From assembly GCA_963696505.1 (NCBI GenBank), contig CAVOKN010000021.1, forward strand, positions 1 through 64,000: a stretch of 64,000 nt of DNA. The letters are read 5' to 3'. This DNA comes from CAVOKN01 sp963696505 (GTDB taxonomy: Bacteria > Pseudomonadota > Gammaproteobacteria > Burkholderiales > Rhodocyclaceae). Both the position numbers and the translations under genes were made by a program. How positions within the stretch are numbered: position 1 is the stretch's first letter; each line of letters begins with the position of its first letter. This document shows positions 28,384 to 34,186 of this stretch, piece by piece. The notes beneath the pieces are model-generated. The model had not been told where the DNA came from, ran no database searches, and saw only the letters and a list, made by a program, of their open reading frames with translations.

Positions 28384-28473
28384 TGGCGGAAGCGAGAGGA
28401 TTCGAACCTCTGTGGCGTTGCGGCCCATCCGCTTTCGAGGCGGCGCCGTTCAACCGGACTCCGGCACGCTTCC
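28384..28473 (-). tRNA. array tRNA-Ser(CGA)
   Basis: Class II cloverleaf: acceptor GGAAGCG/CGCTTCC, anticodon loop CTCGAAA, long variable arm, T arm AGAGG/CCTCT, G73, CCA. Confidence 0.9.
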
Positions 28474-28480
28474 GTGGCCT

Positions 28481-28554
28481 TGGCACCCCGCGAGAGAATC
28501 GAACTCCCACCGAGAGTTTTGGAGACTCCCGTGCTGCCACTACACCAGCGGGGC
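28481..28554 (-). tRNA. array tRNA-Trp(CCA)
   Basis: Acceptor GCCCCGC/GCGGGGT, D stem GTGT/GCAC, anticodon loop CTCCAAA, G73, CCA. The body resembles a Gly tRNA, so it may have arisen by anticodon change. Confidence 0.85.
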
Positions 28555-28562
28555 GCTGTTCC

Positions 28563-28638
28563 TGGTCCTTGGACTCCGGATCGAACGGAGGACCTCGCGA
28601 TTATCGATCGCGTGCTCTACCGGCTGAGCTATCCAAGG
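28563..28638 (-). tRNA. array tRNA-Ile(GAT) with C33
   Basis: Acceptor CCTTGGA/TCCAAGG, D stem GCTC/GAGC, anticodon stem CGCGA/TCGCG, A73, CCA. The loop reads TCGATAA, so the near-universal U33 is C, which should impair the U-turn and decoding. Confidence 0.85.
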
Positions 28639-28674
28639 AGATCCCTCCACCAACAAGAGGCGCAAAGACACTTG

Positions 28675-28752
28675 CCGTGCTCTACCAACTGAGCTACCTC
28701 GCCCGATCAGGCGAAGGTTGGACTCGAACCAACGACCGCGGGGTTATCAGCC
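28675..28752 (-). tRNA. candidate circularly permuted tRNA-Ile(GAT)
   Basis: In transcript order a 43-nt 3' half (28752-28710: two stem bases, loop CTGATAA, CCCCG, variable CGGTC, T arm GTTGG/CCAAC, acceptor CTTCGCC) is followed after a 6-nt linker by a 29-nt 5' half (28703-28675: GGCGAGG, D arm GCTC/GAGC, ending CGG). Joined 5'-to-3' the halves give exactly positions 1-72 of a canonical tRNA: acceptor pairs 7/7 (one G-U), anticodon stem CGGGG/CCCCG 5/5. The break lies between positions 29 and 30. A pair of decayed tandem tRNAs is the alternative reading. Confidence 0.6.
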
Positions 28753-29127
28753 ATGTAGTCCTTGCAAGCATTTGGCTTCGGGAAAATCGGCGATGGGCTG
28801 GCAACAAGGGGTGGCAGGACCTTTTCCGCTTATGAGGCGGACGGAGTCGAACCGAAACAGGCGCTTGGCCCGCATTACCCATGTAGTCCTCTCCAGCATT
28901 TGCAAGCCCATCTGGCATGCCGCCGGGCATGCCGCATGGACCTGATCCAGTCGATGTGGAAATCGACGCTTTCCGACGAGTGAGCTGGCTGAGTCGCGAC
29001 ACTTCGTGGATGTAGACCCGGCCGGGCATTCGAAAAGCGCCGATGGGATACCCCTCACAACCAGAAATACGCGAGACGATCGCAATGCTTACAACAAGGC
29101 ATGTAGTCCCGCGGGGCATTTGCAAAG
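28753..29127 (-). repeat. four imperfect repeats with covarying palindromic core
   Basis: Copies at 28753-28775, 28881-28905, 29010-29036 and 29101-29127 follow the pattern AATGC-[core]-ACTACAT (minus strand). The cores CTTGCAAG, CCCGGCCGGG and CCCGCGGG are different but each palindromic; the fourth (CTGGAGAG) only partly so. The first copy directly abuts the 3' half of the permuted tRNA. A CTTGTTG motif recurs downstream of three copies. The interspersed DNA contains tRNA-like scraps with T-loop sequences but no complete cloverleaf. Confidence 0.55.
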
Positions 29128-29137
29128 GGCATCCAAG

Positions 29138-29162
29138 AAGGGGGCGGATTTGCCGCCCCCTT
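29138..29162 (-). terminator. terminator-like hairpin after the Ro gene
   Basis: GGGGGCGG pairs with CCGCCCCC around CAAAT, followed by TTCTT in the minus-strand transcript, 16 bp after the Ro stop codon. It could end the Ro message or act as a partial stop before the second tRNA block. Confidence 0.65.
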
Positions 29163-29177
29163 GAAGCATGCGCTTCG

Positions 29178-30719
29178 TCAGAGAACGACCCGCTTCAGCC
29201 GGGCGACCAGGCCGTCACCGGCCAGGTCGCCCGCAGCGAACGCAGCAAGCGCGTCGAACACTGCGTCCGAGAAGCCGCCGACGTTGAGCACGTTCTGGCG
29301 CGGACGCACCTGGGTCGTGGCATTCGGCGTGATGTCGATGCAGGCGAGCTTCGCGTCCGGGTTGCGCTTCGAAAACGCGTTCCACTGCGCCTCCGTTTCG
29401 GTTCGCGAACTGCGGCCCGCGTCGAGCCACGACTCGTAATCCGACACGTAGATCAGCAGATCGCCCCGCTCCTGCCGCTCGTTGAGCAACCGGAGCGGCG
29501 CCGAGCACGCCGTCGCGCCCCCGCCCACCGCGGCCAGCTTCTCCGCGTTGGTGAGGATGGCGTCCCGCGGCGACAAGCGCAGCGGCACCACCCGGCCCTC
29601 GAACGGAATCACCTCGGCCTGCGGGTTCTTGCGCAGGATCGCAGCGGCCACCAGCGCGGCCACGTCCACGCACCGGACCTTCGAGCTCGCGCCGCGACGG
29701 TGACCCGTCACGGGGCTGCGCATCGAGCCCGACACATCCGGGAAGACGAACACGCGGCCCGCGAATTCGGGCACGTTCCCGGTCGCCACCTCGGCTGCGT
29801 CGATCAAGGCCTCGGCCACGACCCGCGGCACGGCCGGATCGATGTTGAGGTAGGCGGCGAGCAGCTGGTACGGAAAGACCTTCGCGCGCTCGATCAACGC
29901 ACGATCCCGCAACCGGTCGGCGATGGCCGCGGTGAGCGCCCCATCCTCGAATACGCCTTGGCGGGCAAAGGAATTTAGGTTCATCCGCGTCATCTGCCAC
30001 GGCGCATTCCGGGCGATGTCCTTCCAGTTCTGCGCCGACAGCGGCAGCTGGGTCAGGAGGCGGAAATCCACCTTCGGCACCTCCAGCGACTCGCCGCTAC
30101 GGAAAGCCTCGAGGCGACGGATCGCCTCCGGCAGACGGGCATCGTTGGCCGCCACCTTGCCGATGAAGTAGCCAAACGCGGCCACGCGGGCAGGATCCGC
30201 CGACTTCGGCCGCGACAGCCGGATCACGTCCGCCAGCGACGGATCCCGGCCCACCGCATTGATTAGCGCGGCGTCCGTCGCCGCAGCAAGGAAGCCTGCG
30301 ACCATGCGTTTTGGCGCCGAGCCCAGGGACTTGCGGCCCGCGACGCCGGAACGCACCACCTGCACGAAGGTCCGCAGCATCTTGCCGTTGTCGATCACCC
30401 GCGGGAAGGCCCGTCGGAAGAGCTCCGGCGAGCGTGCGGACAGCACGGCCAGCATGACCGCTGGGGCGTCCTTCATGTAGCCCGCCTCCCGGGCATGCAC
30501 CGCCAACCGGGCCAGGTACTCCGGCGTCACCTCGTTGGCAAGGGCCACCACGCGGGCGGTGTCGGCCCGGGCATCGGCATAGAACGTCGAGTTGAACGTG
30601 CCGGTCATCACGTACTGCGCGAGCGCCGCTTCCGCGCCCAGCGCGTAGGCAACGCCGCCGGCGTTGTTGCGCGTCACGTCGGCCGGCGGAGCCGGCGCGA
30701 AGATCGCTTTGTTGGCCAT
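29178..30719 (-). CDS. Ro60-type TROVE-vWA RNA-binding protein (Rsr family)
   Basis: Ro proteins are HEAT-repeat rings that bind misfolded RNA ends and Y RNAs; bacterial Rsr works with exonucleases in RNA decay and rRNA maturation. The 513-residue product has a TROVE domain (~15-330, with NNAGGVAYALGAEAALAQYVMTG and LARLAVHAREAGYMKDAPA) and a C-terminal von Willebrand A domain with a MIDAS DVSGSM near residue 345. The ATG at 30719 follows GGAGGTAC at ideal spacing; upstream in-frame codons lack similarity. It lies between two tRNA blocks and upstream of rtcB on one strand, paralleling the known rsr-Y RNA-rtcB association. Confidence 0.92.
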   Translation of the reverse strand: MANKAIFAPAPPADVTRNNAGGVAYALGAEAALAQYVMTGTFNSTFYADARADTARVVALANEVTPEYLARLAVHAREAGYMKDAPAVMLAVLSARSPELFRRAFPRVIDNGKMLRTFVQVVRSGVAGRKSLGSAPKRMVAGFLAAATDAALINAVGRDPSLADVIRLSRPKSADPARVAAFGYFIGKVAANDARLPEAIRRLEAFRSGESLEVPKVDFRLLTQLPLSAQNWKDIARNAPWQMTRMNLNSFARQGVFEDGALTAAIADRLRDRALIERAKVFPYQLLAAYLNIDPAVPRVVAEALIDAAEVATGNVPEFAGRVFVFPDVSGSMRSPVTGHRRGASSKVRCVDVAALVAAAILRKNPQAEVIPFEGRVVPLRLSPRDAILTNAEKLAAVGGGATACSAPLRLLNERQERGDLLIYVSDYESWLDAGRSSRTETEAQWNAFSKRNPDAKLACIDITPNATTQVRPRQNVLNVGGFSDAVFDALAAFAAGDLAGDGLVARLKRVVL

Positions 30720-30736
30720 GGATGTACCTCCATTCG

Positions 30737-30890
30737 CCTTGTGGGCGACGAGTTGATGGATGCGCCTTGTAGGCACGTGCTGCCCTCGCGACACCCTTGG
30801 ACCGCTCGGGTGTCCCGCAGGAATTGCTTGGCCCGCGCATGGCCGCTGCCTTACGCCCGGGAGCCATCCGGACACCGGCAGCGCGTTTTG
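30737..30890 (-). ncRNA. structured spacer, candidate Y-like RNA
   Basis: The gap between the Pro tRNA and the Ro start holds several strong helices: CGCTGCC/GGCAGCG (30844-30883) enclosing GC-rich sequence, GACACCC/GGGTGTC (30790-30814), and two similar small hairpins near GCCTTGTAGGC and GCCTTGTGGGC. Bacterial Ro genes are often flanked by a Y RNA gene. I do not see a definite Ro-binding motif or tRNA-like T loop, so the assignment is positional. Confidence 0.28.
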
Positions 30891-30945
30891 CTCCCCTGCG
30901 TGGTGGGGTCAACCTGGCTGGGCCGTCTTTCGTTGCCGCCAACCC

Positions 30946-31021
30946 TGGTCTCGCGCCACCGACTCGAACGGTGATCTTCCTGGCCCCAAACCAGGCGACT
31001 TGCCAATTAGCCCAACGCGAG
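30946..31021 (-). tRNA. array tRNA-Pro(TGG)
   Basis: Acceptor CTCGCGT/GCGCGAG, D stem GGCT/AGTC, anticodon loop TTTGGGG, T arm CACCG/CGGTG, A73, CCA. Different in sequence from the chromosomal Pro(TGG) at 1677. Confidence 0.92.
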
Positions 31022-31028
31022 GAAAATC

Positions 31029-31102
31029 TGGTGGAGGCCCAGGGAGTTGAACCCTCGTAGACAAGATCCTTGCAAGGGATCCCCGCAGCCCGCTGCTCCC
31101 CC
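31029..31102 (-). tRNA. array tRNA-Ala(TGC), degenerate
   Basis: Anticodon stem GATCC/GGATC with loop CTTGCAA, T arm around TTCAACT, A73, CCA. The acceptor pairs only in its outer part (two inner mismatches), the D arm is shortened to a GCAG/CTGC hairpin and the variable loop is 8 nt. Function is doubtful. Confidence 0.65.
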
Positions 31103-31115
31103 GAAATCTGCTTTG

Positions 31116-31190
31116 CTGCGCACCCTGGAATCGAACCAGGCTCATTCCTGATTAACAGTCAGGCGCCTACACCTTGCTTGCTCGTGCGCA
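31116..31190 (-). tRNA. array tRNA-Asn(GTT), degenerate
   Basis: Acceptor TGCGCAC/GTGCGCA pairs fully, anticodon stem CCTGA/TCAGG with loop CTGTTAA, T arm CCTGG/CCAGG, G73. Position 8 is G, the D stem is weak, and the 3' end reads CAA instead of CCA. Confidence 0.72.
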
Positions 31191-31211
31191 TCGAAACAGA
31201 CTTCTTGCCAC

Positions 31212-31286
31212 TGGTGGGAGCACCGGGACTCGAACCCGGACCTGGCACCTTAAAAGGGTGCTGCGCTGCCTTTACGCCATGCTCCC
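31212..31286 (-). tRNA. array tRNA-Lys(TTT)
   Basis: Canonical: acceptor GGGAGCA/TGCTCCC, D stem GCGT/GCGC, anticodon stem GCACC/GGTGC, loop CTTTTAA, A73, CCA. Its 5' end overlaps the last codons of the 44-residue small gene. Confidence 0.93.
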
Positions 31287-31406
31287 GTTGCAGTTCATCT
31301 TCGCCGCCCACCGCAACGCCTTCTCGCTGCGGCCGTGGGCGCCCGCCTTCTTGAACTTGGCCACCGCGACAAGCGGATTGCGCGGGGCCGCTCTCTTTCG
31401 TTTCAT
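31272..31406 (-). CDS. 44-residue basic small protein inside the tRNA array
   Basis: ATG preceded by GAGGTGA opens a 44-codon frame whose product is Lys/Arg-rich (MKRKRAAPRNPLVAVAKFKK, then AGAHGRSEKALR). The pattern resembles short basic proteins with an AGAH-x-x-S/K-x-KALRR motif that I recall from phages and accessory DNA, without a known function; this is a weak recollection. Its last 15 nt overlap the Lys tRNA. RNA binding is plausible from charge alone. Confidence 0.5.
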   Translation of the reverse strand: MKRKRAAPRNPLVAVAKFKKAGAHGRSEKALRWAAKMNCNGSMA

Positions 31407-31467
31407 GGTTGTCACCTCGAATTGCATTGCACAGGGCCGGGGATTCACTCGAATCGCCAGCAATGTC

Positions 31468-31544
31468 TGGTGCCGCCGGCAGGGTTCGAACCTGCGACGC
31501 CTGCGCCTTCAACGCAGCGCTCTACCAAACTGAGCTACAGCGGC
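31468..31544 (-). tRNA. array tRNA-Phe(GAA)
   Basis: Canonical: acceptor GCCGCTG/CGGCGGC, D stem GCTC/GAGC, anticodon stem CTGCG/CGCAG, loop TTGAAGG, A73, CCA. Confidence 0.93.
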
Positions 31545-31549
31545 AAGTC

Positions 31550-31623
31550 TGGAGCGGGGTACGAGACTCGAACTCGTTTGGCCAGCTTGGAAGGCTGGAG
31601 CACAGCCCATATGCCAACCCCGC
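31550..31623 (-). tRNA. array tRNA-Gly(TCC)
   Basis: Acceptor GCGGGGT/ACCCCGC, D stem GCAT/GTGC, anticodon loop CTTCCAA, U73 as in Gly, CCA. Confidence 0.93.
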
Positions 31624-31628
31624 GAAGG

Positions 31629-31704
31629 TGGTAGACCGTGCGGGATTCGAACCCAGCCTGGCCGCCTTGAAAGGGCGGTGACCTCACCAGAAGTCCAACG
31701 GTCC
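31629..31704 (-). tRNA. array tRNA-Glu(TTC)
   Basis: Acceptor GGACCGT/ACGGTCT, D stem GACT/GGTC, anticodon stem CCGCC/GGCGG, loop CTTTCAA, CCA. The T-stem terminal pair is C-C and the discriminator is A73 where Glu usually has G. Confidence 0.88.
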
Positions 31705-31720
31705 ATCCGTTTCCATGGCG

Positions 31721-31755
31721 AAGCGGCCTTCGCAGTAGAAGTGAAAAGGCCGCTT
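31721..31755. repeat. 10-bp perfect hairpin in array spacer
   Basis: AAGCGGCCTT and AAGGCCGCTT flank a 15-nt loop in the gap between the Glu and Gly(GCC) genes. It may be an RNA processing or termination structure. Confidence 0.5.
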
Positions 31756-31760
31756 TGCGA

Positions 31761-31836
31761 TGGAGCGGACAGCCGGCTTCGAACCGGCGACCTACACCTT
31801 GGCAAGGTGTCGTTCTGCCAACTGAACTATGTCCGC
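31761..31836 (-). tRNA. array tRNA-Gly(GCC)
   Basis: Canonical: acceptor GCGGACA/TGTCCGC, D stem GTTC/GAAC, anticodon stem ACACC/GGTGT, loop TTGCCAA, U73, CCA. Confidence 0.93.
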
Positions 31837-31897
31837 AAATCCGACGGCAGTTACCCGCCGCCGGAAGACCACATTCCCGAATTGTTAAGGAGCATTC

Positions 31898-31918
31898 GGC
31901 CGGCATTTCGCGCCGGCC
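31898..31918. repeat. hairpin in array spacer
   Basis: GGCCGGC pairs with GCCGGCC around a 7-nt loop in the 110-nt spacer between Gly(GCC) and Tyr; the same spacer also contains a CCGAAT/ATTCGG helix. No gene is evident there. Confidence 0.45.
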
Positions 31919-31945
31919 GCCGACCCAAGTGGGCCGGTTTCCATC

Positions 31946-32029
31946 TGGTGGGGTGCCCAGGTAACGATCCTGGCCAGCCATGGCATCGGTTTTACAGACC
32001 GCTCCGCGTCCTTAGCGGAATACCACCCC
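31946..32029 (-). tRNA. array tRNA-Tyr(GTA), degenerate T loop
   Basis: Class II body as expected for Tyr: acceptor GGGGTGG/GCACCCC with the inner pair mismatched, D stem TCCGC/GCGGA, anticodon loop CTGTAAA, a short GCC-AT-GGC variable arm, A73, CCA. The T loop is ATCGTTA, lacking U54 and A58, so the elbow is probably altered. Confidence 0.75.
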
Positions 32030-32059
32030 AAGTTCCTTCAACTGCAAGGCCCCAAAAGC

Positions 32060-32096
32060 AAGGAGCCCGGACTGCTTTCGCTAATCCGGGCTCCTT
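32060..32096 (-). terminator. terminator/attenuator hairpin near the start of the array
   Basis: A 12-bp perfect stem (AAGGAGCCCGGA with TCCGGGCTCCTT) encloses a 13-nt loop and is followed in the minus transcript by TGCTTTT. It lies after the first two array elements, so most transcription could stop here unless antiterminated. Confidence 0.6.
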
Positions 32097-32175
32097 GGTC
32101 TGGAACCGTAATCTTCTGATTACGCAGGATGACTACATGGTCATCCTCCCGGATTGCCTGCTATCGCTCTCCCAG
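32096..32175 (-). tRNA. tRNA-like element, degenerate
   Basis: Ends can pair as CTGGGA/TTCCAG followed by A73 and CCA; a GGATGAC/GTCATCC helix occupies the anticodon position with CATGTA in the loop, and a GTAATC/GATTAC hairpin replaces the T arm. There is no T loop and no clear anticodon. I regard it as a tRNA-derived relic or structured RNA. Confidence 0.35.
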
Positions 32176-32351
32176 CCATACCCGACGGGCAGGCACGGCA
32201 AATGGATGCGGGCCGCGGACGAATTCGTGCGCTTCAGCGCGCCGCGCATAGCGACGGCGGACGCAAAGCGGCATGGCAGGCCGAATCGGCCTGTCCGCTG
32301 CTGCGATATTGCGAGTCTCTGAAGCGTCATGTTCCTGTACGTCGTGGTGGA

Positions 32352-32427
32352 TGGTTGCGGGAGAAGGATTTGAACCTCCGGCCTCCGGGGTATGAACCCG
32401 GCGCGCTGCCAACTGCGCTATCCCGCC
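32352..32427 (-). tRNA. array tRNA-Met(CAT), initiator-like
   Basis: Anticodon stem CCGGG/CCCGG gives the three consecutive G-C pairs of initiator tRNA, the 1:72 pair is an unpaired G-A, and the T loop is TTCAAAT as in tRNA-fMet. The D stem has C11-G24 instead of the initiator A11-U24. Loop TTCATAC, A73, CCA. It is the first gene of the array. Confidence 0.85.
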
Positions 32428-32549
32428 ATTCGTTCGATAACGCGCAGTCTGCCAAAACAGATGACATGTCGTCAATAGCAGAACACAAAAAGTTTGCATA
32501 GCATGCAAAATTCTTGTGGCAGAAAAGCGACGCAGATAAAATCCACCGC
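32428..32549. promoter_or_regulatory. divergent promoter region of the tRNA array and HTH gene
   Basis: This 120-bp AT-rich patch separates the first array tRNA (minus) from the HTH gene (plus). On the minus strand TTGACG is a candidate -35 element, but I see no convincing -10. On the plus strand AGATAAAAT could be a -10 for the HTH gene. I found no sigma-54 -24/-12 element such as drives rtcBA in enterobacteria. Confidence 0.5.
32493..32509. promoter_or_regulatory. perfect inverted repeat, candidate operator
   Basis: TTTGCAT-AGC-ATGCAAA, two 7-bp half-sites with a 3-bp spacer, lies between the divergent array and HTH gene. Position and symmetry fit binding by the dimeric HTH protein encoded alongside. 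Confidence 0.6.
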
Positions 32550-32804
32550 ATGTCGAAGAAGCACTCTCTGCCCCGTCGCAAGCTCACTTGGCGGGTGCGC
32601 GTCATGATGGCCGAACGCGAAGTGCGATCCGTTTCAGAGCTGGTCCGCCGCCTCGATCAAGTGGGGGTATCCATCTCCGTCGCCCAGCTTGGTCGTCTGA
32701 TCGACGGCAAGACCCAGCATTGGAGCCAGGAGGTCATCGAGGGCCTGATCCTGGTCCTGGACTGCGAGTTGTCGGATCTTTTGCGCTCCGAGCCAGTGAG
32801 ATAG
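32550..32804 (+). CDS. small XRE-family HTH regulator divergent from the tRNA array
   Basis: The 84-residue product is almost entirely a Cro/CI-type helix-turn-helix: KLTWRVRVMMAEREVRSVSELVRRLDQVGVSISVAQLGRLIDGKT, then ILVLDCELSDLL, the typical end of this domain. There is no effector domain. I prefer the ATG at 32550 (MSKKHSLPRRK) over one 12 codons earlier. Its promoter region is shared with the tRNA-Ro-RtcB block and contains a perfect inverted repeat, so it is the most likely regulator of that block. Confidence 0.8.
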   Translation: MSKKHSLPRRKLTWRVRVMMAEREVRSVSELVRRLDQVGVSISVAQLGRLIDGKTQHWSQEVIEGLILVLDCELSDLLRSEPVR

Positions 32805-33156
32805 GCCGCGCGCCTGCGATCCCGCGTCGAGCCAAGCGGACTACGTCCGCTTCATCCCGAGCCATCCGGGTGAACGCCGTCTGGGGAAAACACCTCGACT
32901 CCTTCCAGGAAGTCATCTCCGAACTGCGACGGTCCGCAACGGGTACTGCCGGCCAGAAGCGGCCACAGACCCGCATGACCAAGTCGTCTGAATGGAAGCT
33001 TCACTGGAGCGCTCGTGAGGAATCGCACGACGATAGCCCCTGCGTGCTAGCGATGCTCAACGATCCGGCGGTTGCGCGAGAACTACGCGTAGCCAGCACA
33101 ATTGCCTACTGCTAGTAGCGTACCGAATCCATTCACACCTGTAAGGAGTTTCTGCA
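32805..33156. other. intergenic region without recognisable gene
   Basis: About 350 bp between the HTH gene and the methyltransferase. Frames crossing it are short and lack family resemblance. Confidence 0.4.
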
Positions 33157-33903
33157 GTGGACATTCCACGGATCTTCAACATCACCGAAAGTGCGCACCG
33201 CATCCATAACCCGTTCACCGCCGAAAAGCTCGCCACTCTCGGCGCGGCGTTGCGCCTGGAACCGGGGACCCGTGTCCTCGACCTCGGCAGCGGTTCGGGC
33301 GAGATGCTGTGCACCTGGGCGCGCGATCACGGAATCAGCGGCACCGGTATCGACATGAGCCAGTTGTTCACCGAGCAAGCCAGACTCCGCGCTGAAGAAC
33401 TCGGCGTCGCCGATCGGGTCGAGTTAATCCACGGCGACGCTGCAGGATACGTCGCCGACGAAAAGGTCGGTGTAGCAGCCTGTCTCGGTGCCACCTGGAT
33501 CGGTGGGGGAGTCGCCGGCACCATCGAACTCCTGGCGCAGAGCCTGCGCACCGGAGGGATCATCCTCATCGGCGAGCCGTACTGGCTGCAGTTACCGCCA
33601 ACGGAAGACATTGCCAAAGGATGCCTTGCCGGTTCGACCTCCGACTTTCTCACGCTCCCACAACTTCTCGCGTCTTTCGGCGACCTCGAGTACGACGTCG
33701 TGGAAATGGTTCTGGCAGATCAAGACAGCTGGGACAGGTACGAGGCGGCCAAGTGGCTCACCATGCGCCGATGGCTCGAAGCGAATCCCGACGACGACTT
33801 CGCGACAGATGTTCGAGCCAAACTGACCTCGGAACCCGAACGCTACGCCGCGTACACGCGTGAATACCTGGGCTGGGGCGTGTTCGCGCTGATGGCGCGG
33901 TAG
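33157..33903 (+). CDS. class I SAM-dependent methyltransferase
   Basis: A 248-residue Rossmann-fold methyltransferase. Motif I is VLDLGSGSGE (~residues 39-48), followed by an acidic residue in GTGIDMS and HGDAAGYVADEKVGVAACLG as motifs II-III. The C-terminus (DSWDRYEAAKWLTMRRWLEANPDDD) resembles small-molecule methyltransferases. It follows AAGGAG at proper distance. Substrate unknown; no clear link to the tRNA block except proximity. Confidence 0.85.
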   Translation: MDIPRIFNITESAHRIHNPFTAEKLATLGAALRLEPGTRVLDLGSGSGEMLCTWARDHGISGTGIDMSQLFTEQARLRAEELGVADRVELIHGDAAGYVADEKVGVAACLGATWIGGGVAGTIELLAQSLRTGGIILIGEPYWLQLPPTEDIAKGCLAGSTSDFLTLPQLLASFGDLEYDVVEMVLADQDSWDRYEAAKWLTMRRWLEANPDDDFATDVRAKLTSEPERYAAYTREYLGWGVFALMAR

Positions 33904-34186
33904 GTCTTTGGACCCTATGAGGCTCGCATCAGTGTCTGGGGTGGCGCGGGCGGCACGACGGGCTGGACCATTCTGGGGGGCCGGTTTGGAGCAAGACGTA
34001 CAGGCGCTTCGGGTCGCCAATCGCCCATGATTTCCCTCGGCGTGCCGAATATCCTTGCCTCAAGGCGGCTGTTGTTTGCCGACGCGGAGTGATGAGCGGC
34101 GGGCAGTGTCGGTCGCATGATGCGCCGACAATATTCCGTGGCGGGGAGTCCCCGCCACGGACGGTCAGCAGCAAAGAATGTTGGAG
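33904..34186. other. intergenic region without recognisable gene
   Basis: About 280 bp separating convergent genes. A short palindrome, GTGGCGGGGA-(g)-TCCCCGCCAC, lies near 34139-34158 and may act as a terminator. Confidence 0.4.

Noticed and set aside
28753..29127. CRISPR-like direct repeats
   Set aside because: Copies are imperfect, spacing is irregular (74-129 bp start to start) and there are no cas genes.
28640..29180. Integron attC sites or a group I/II intron explaining the split tRNA and repeats
   Set aside because: No R'/R'' core pairs of attC type and no conserved intron core were found; the halves are in permuted, not interrupted, order.
32428..32560. Sigma-54 promoter like that of rtcBA operons
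   Set aside because: TGCCAC and TTGC occur but with spacing two bases too long, and no RtcR-type activator gene is in the window.
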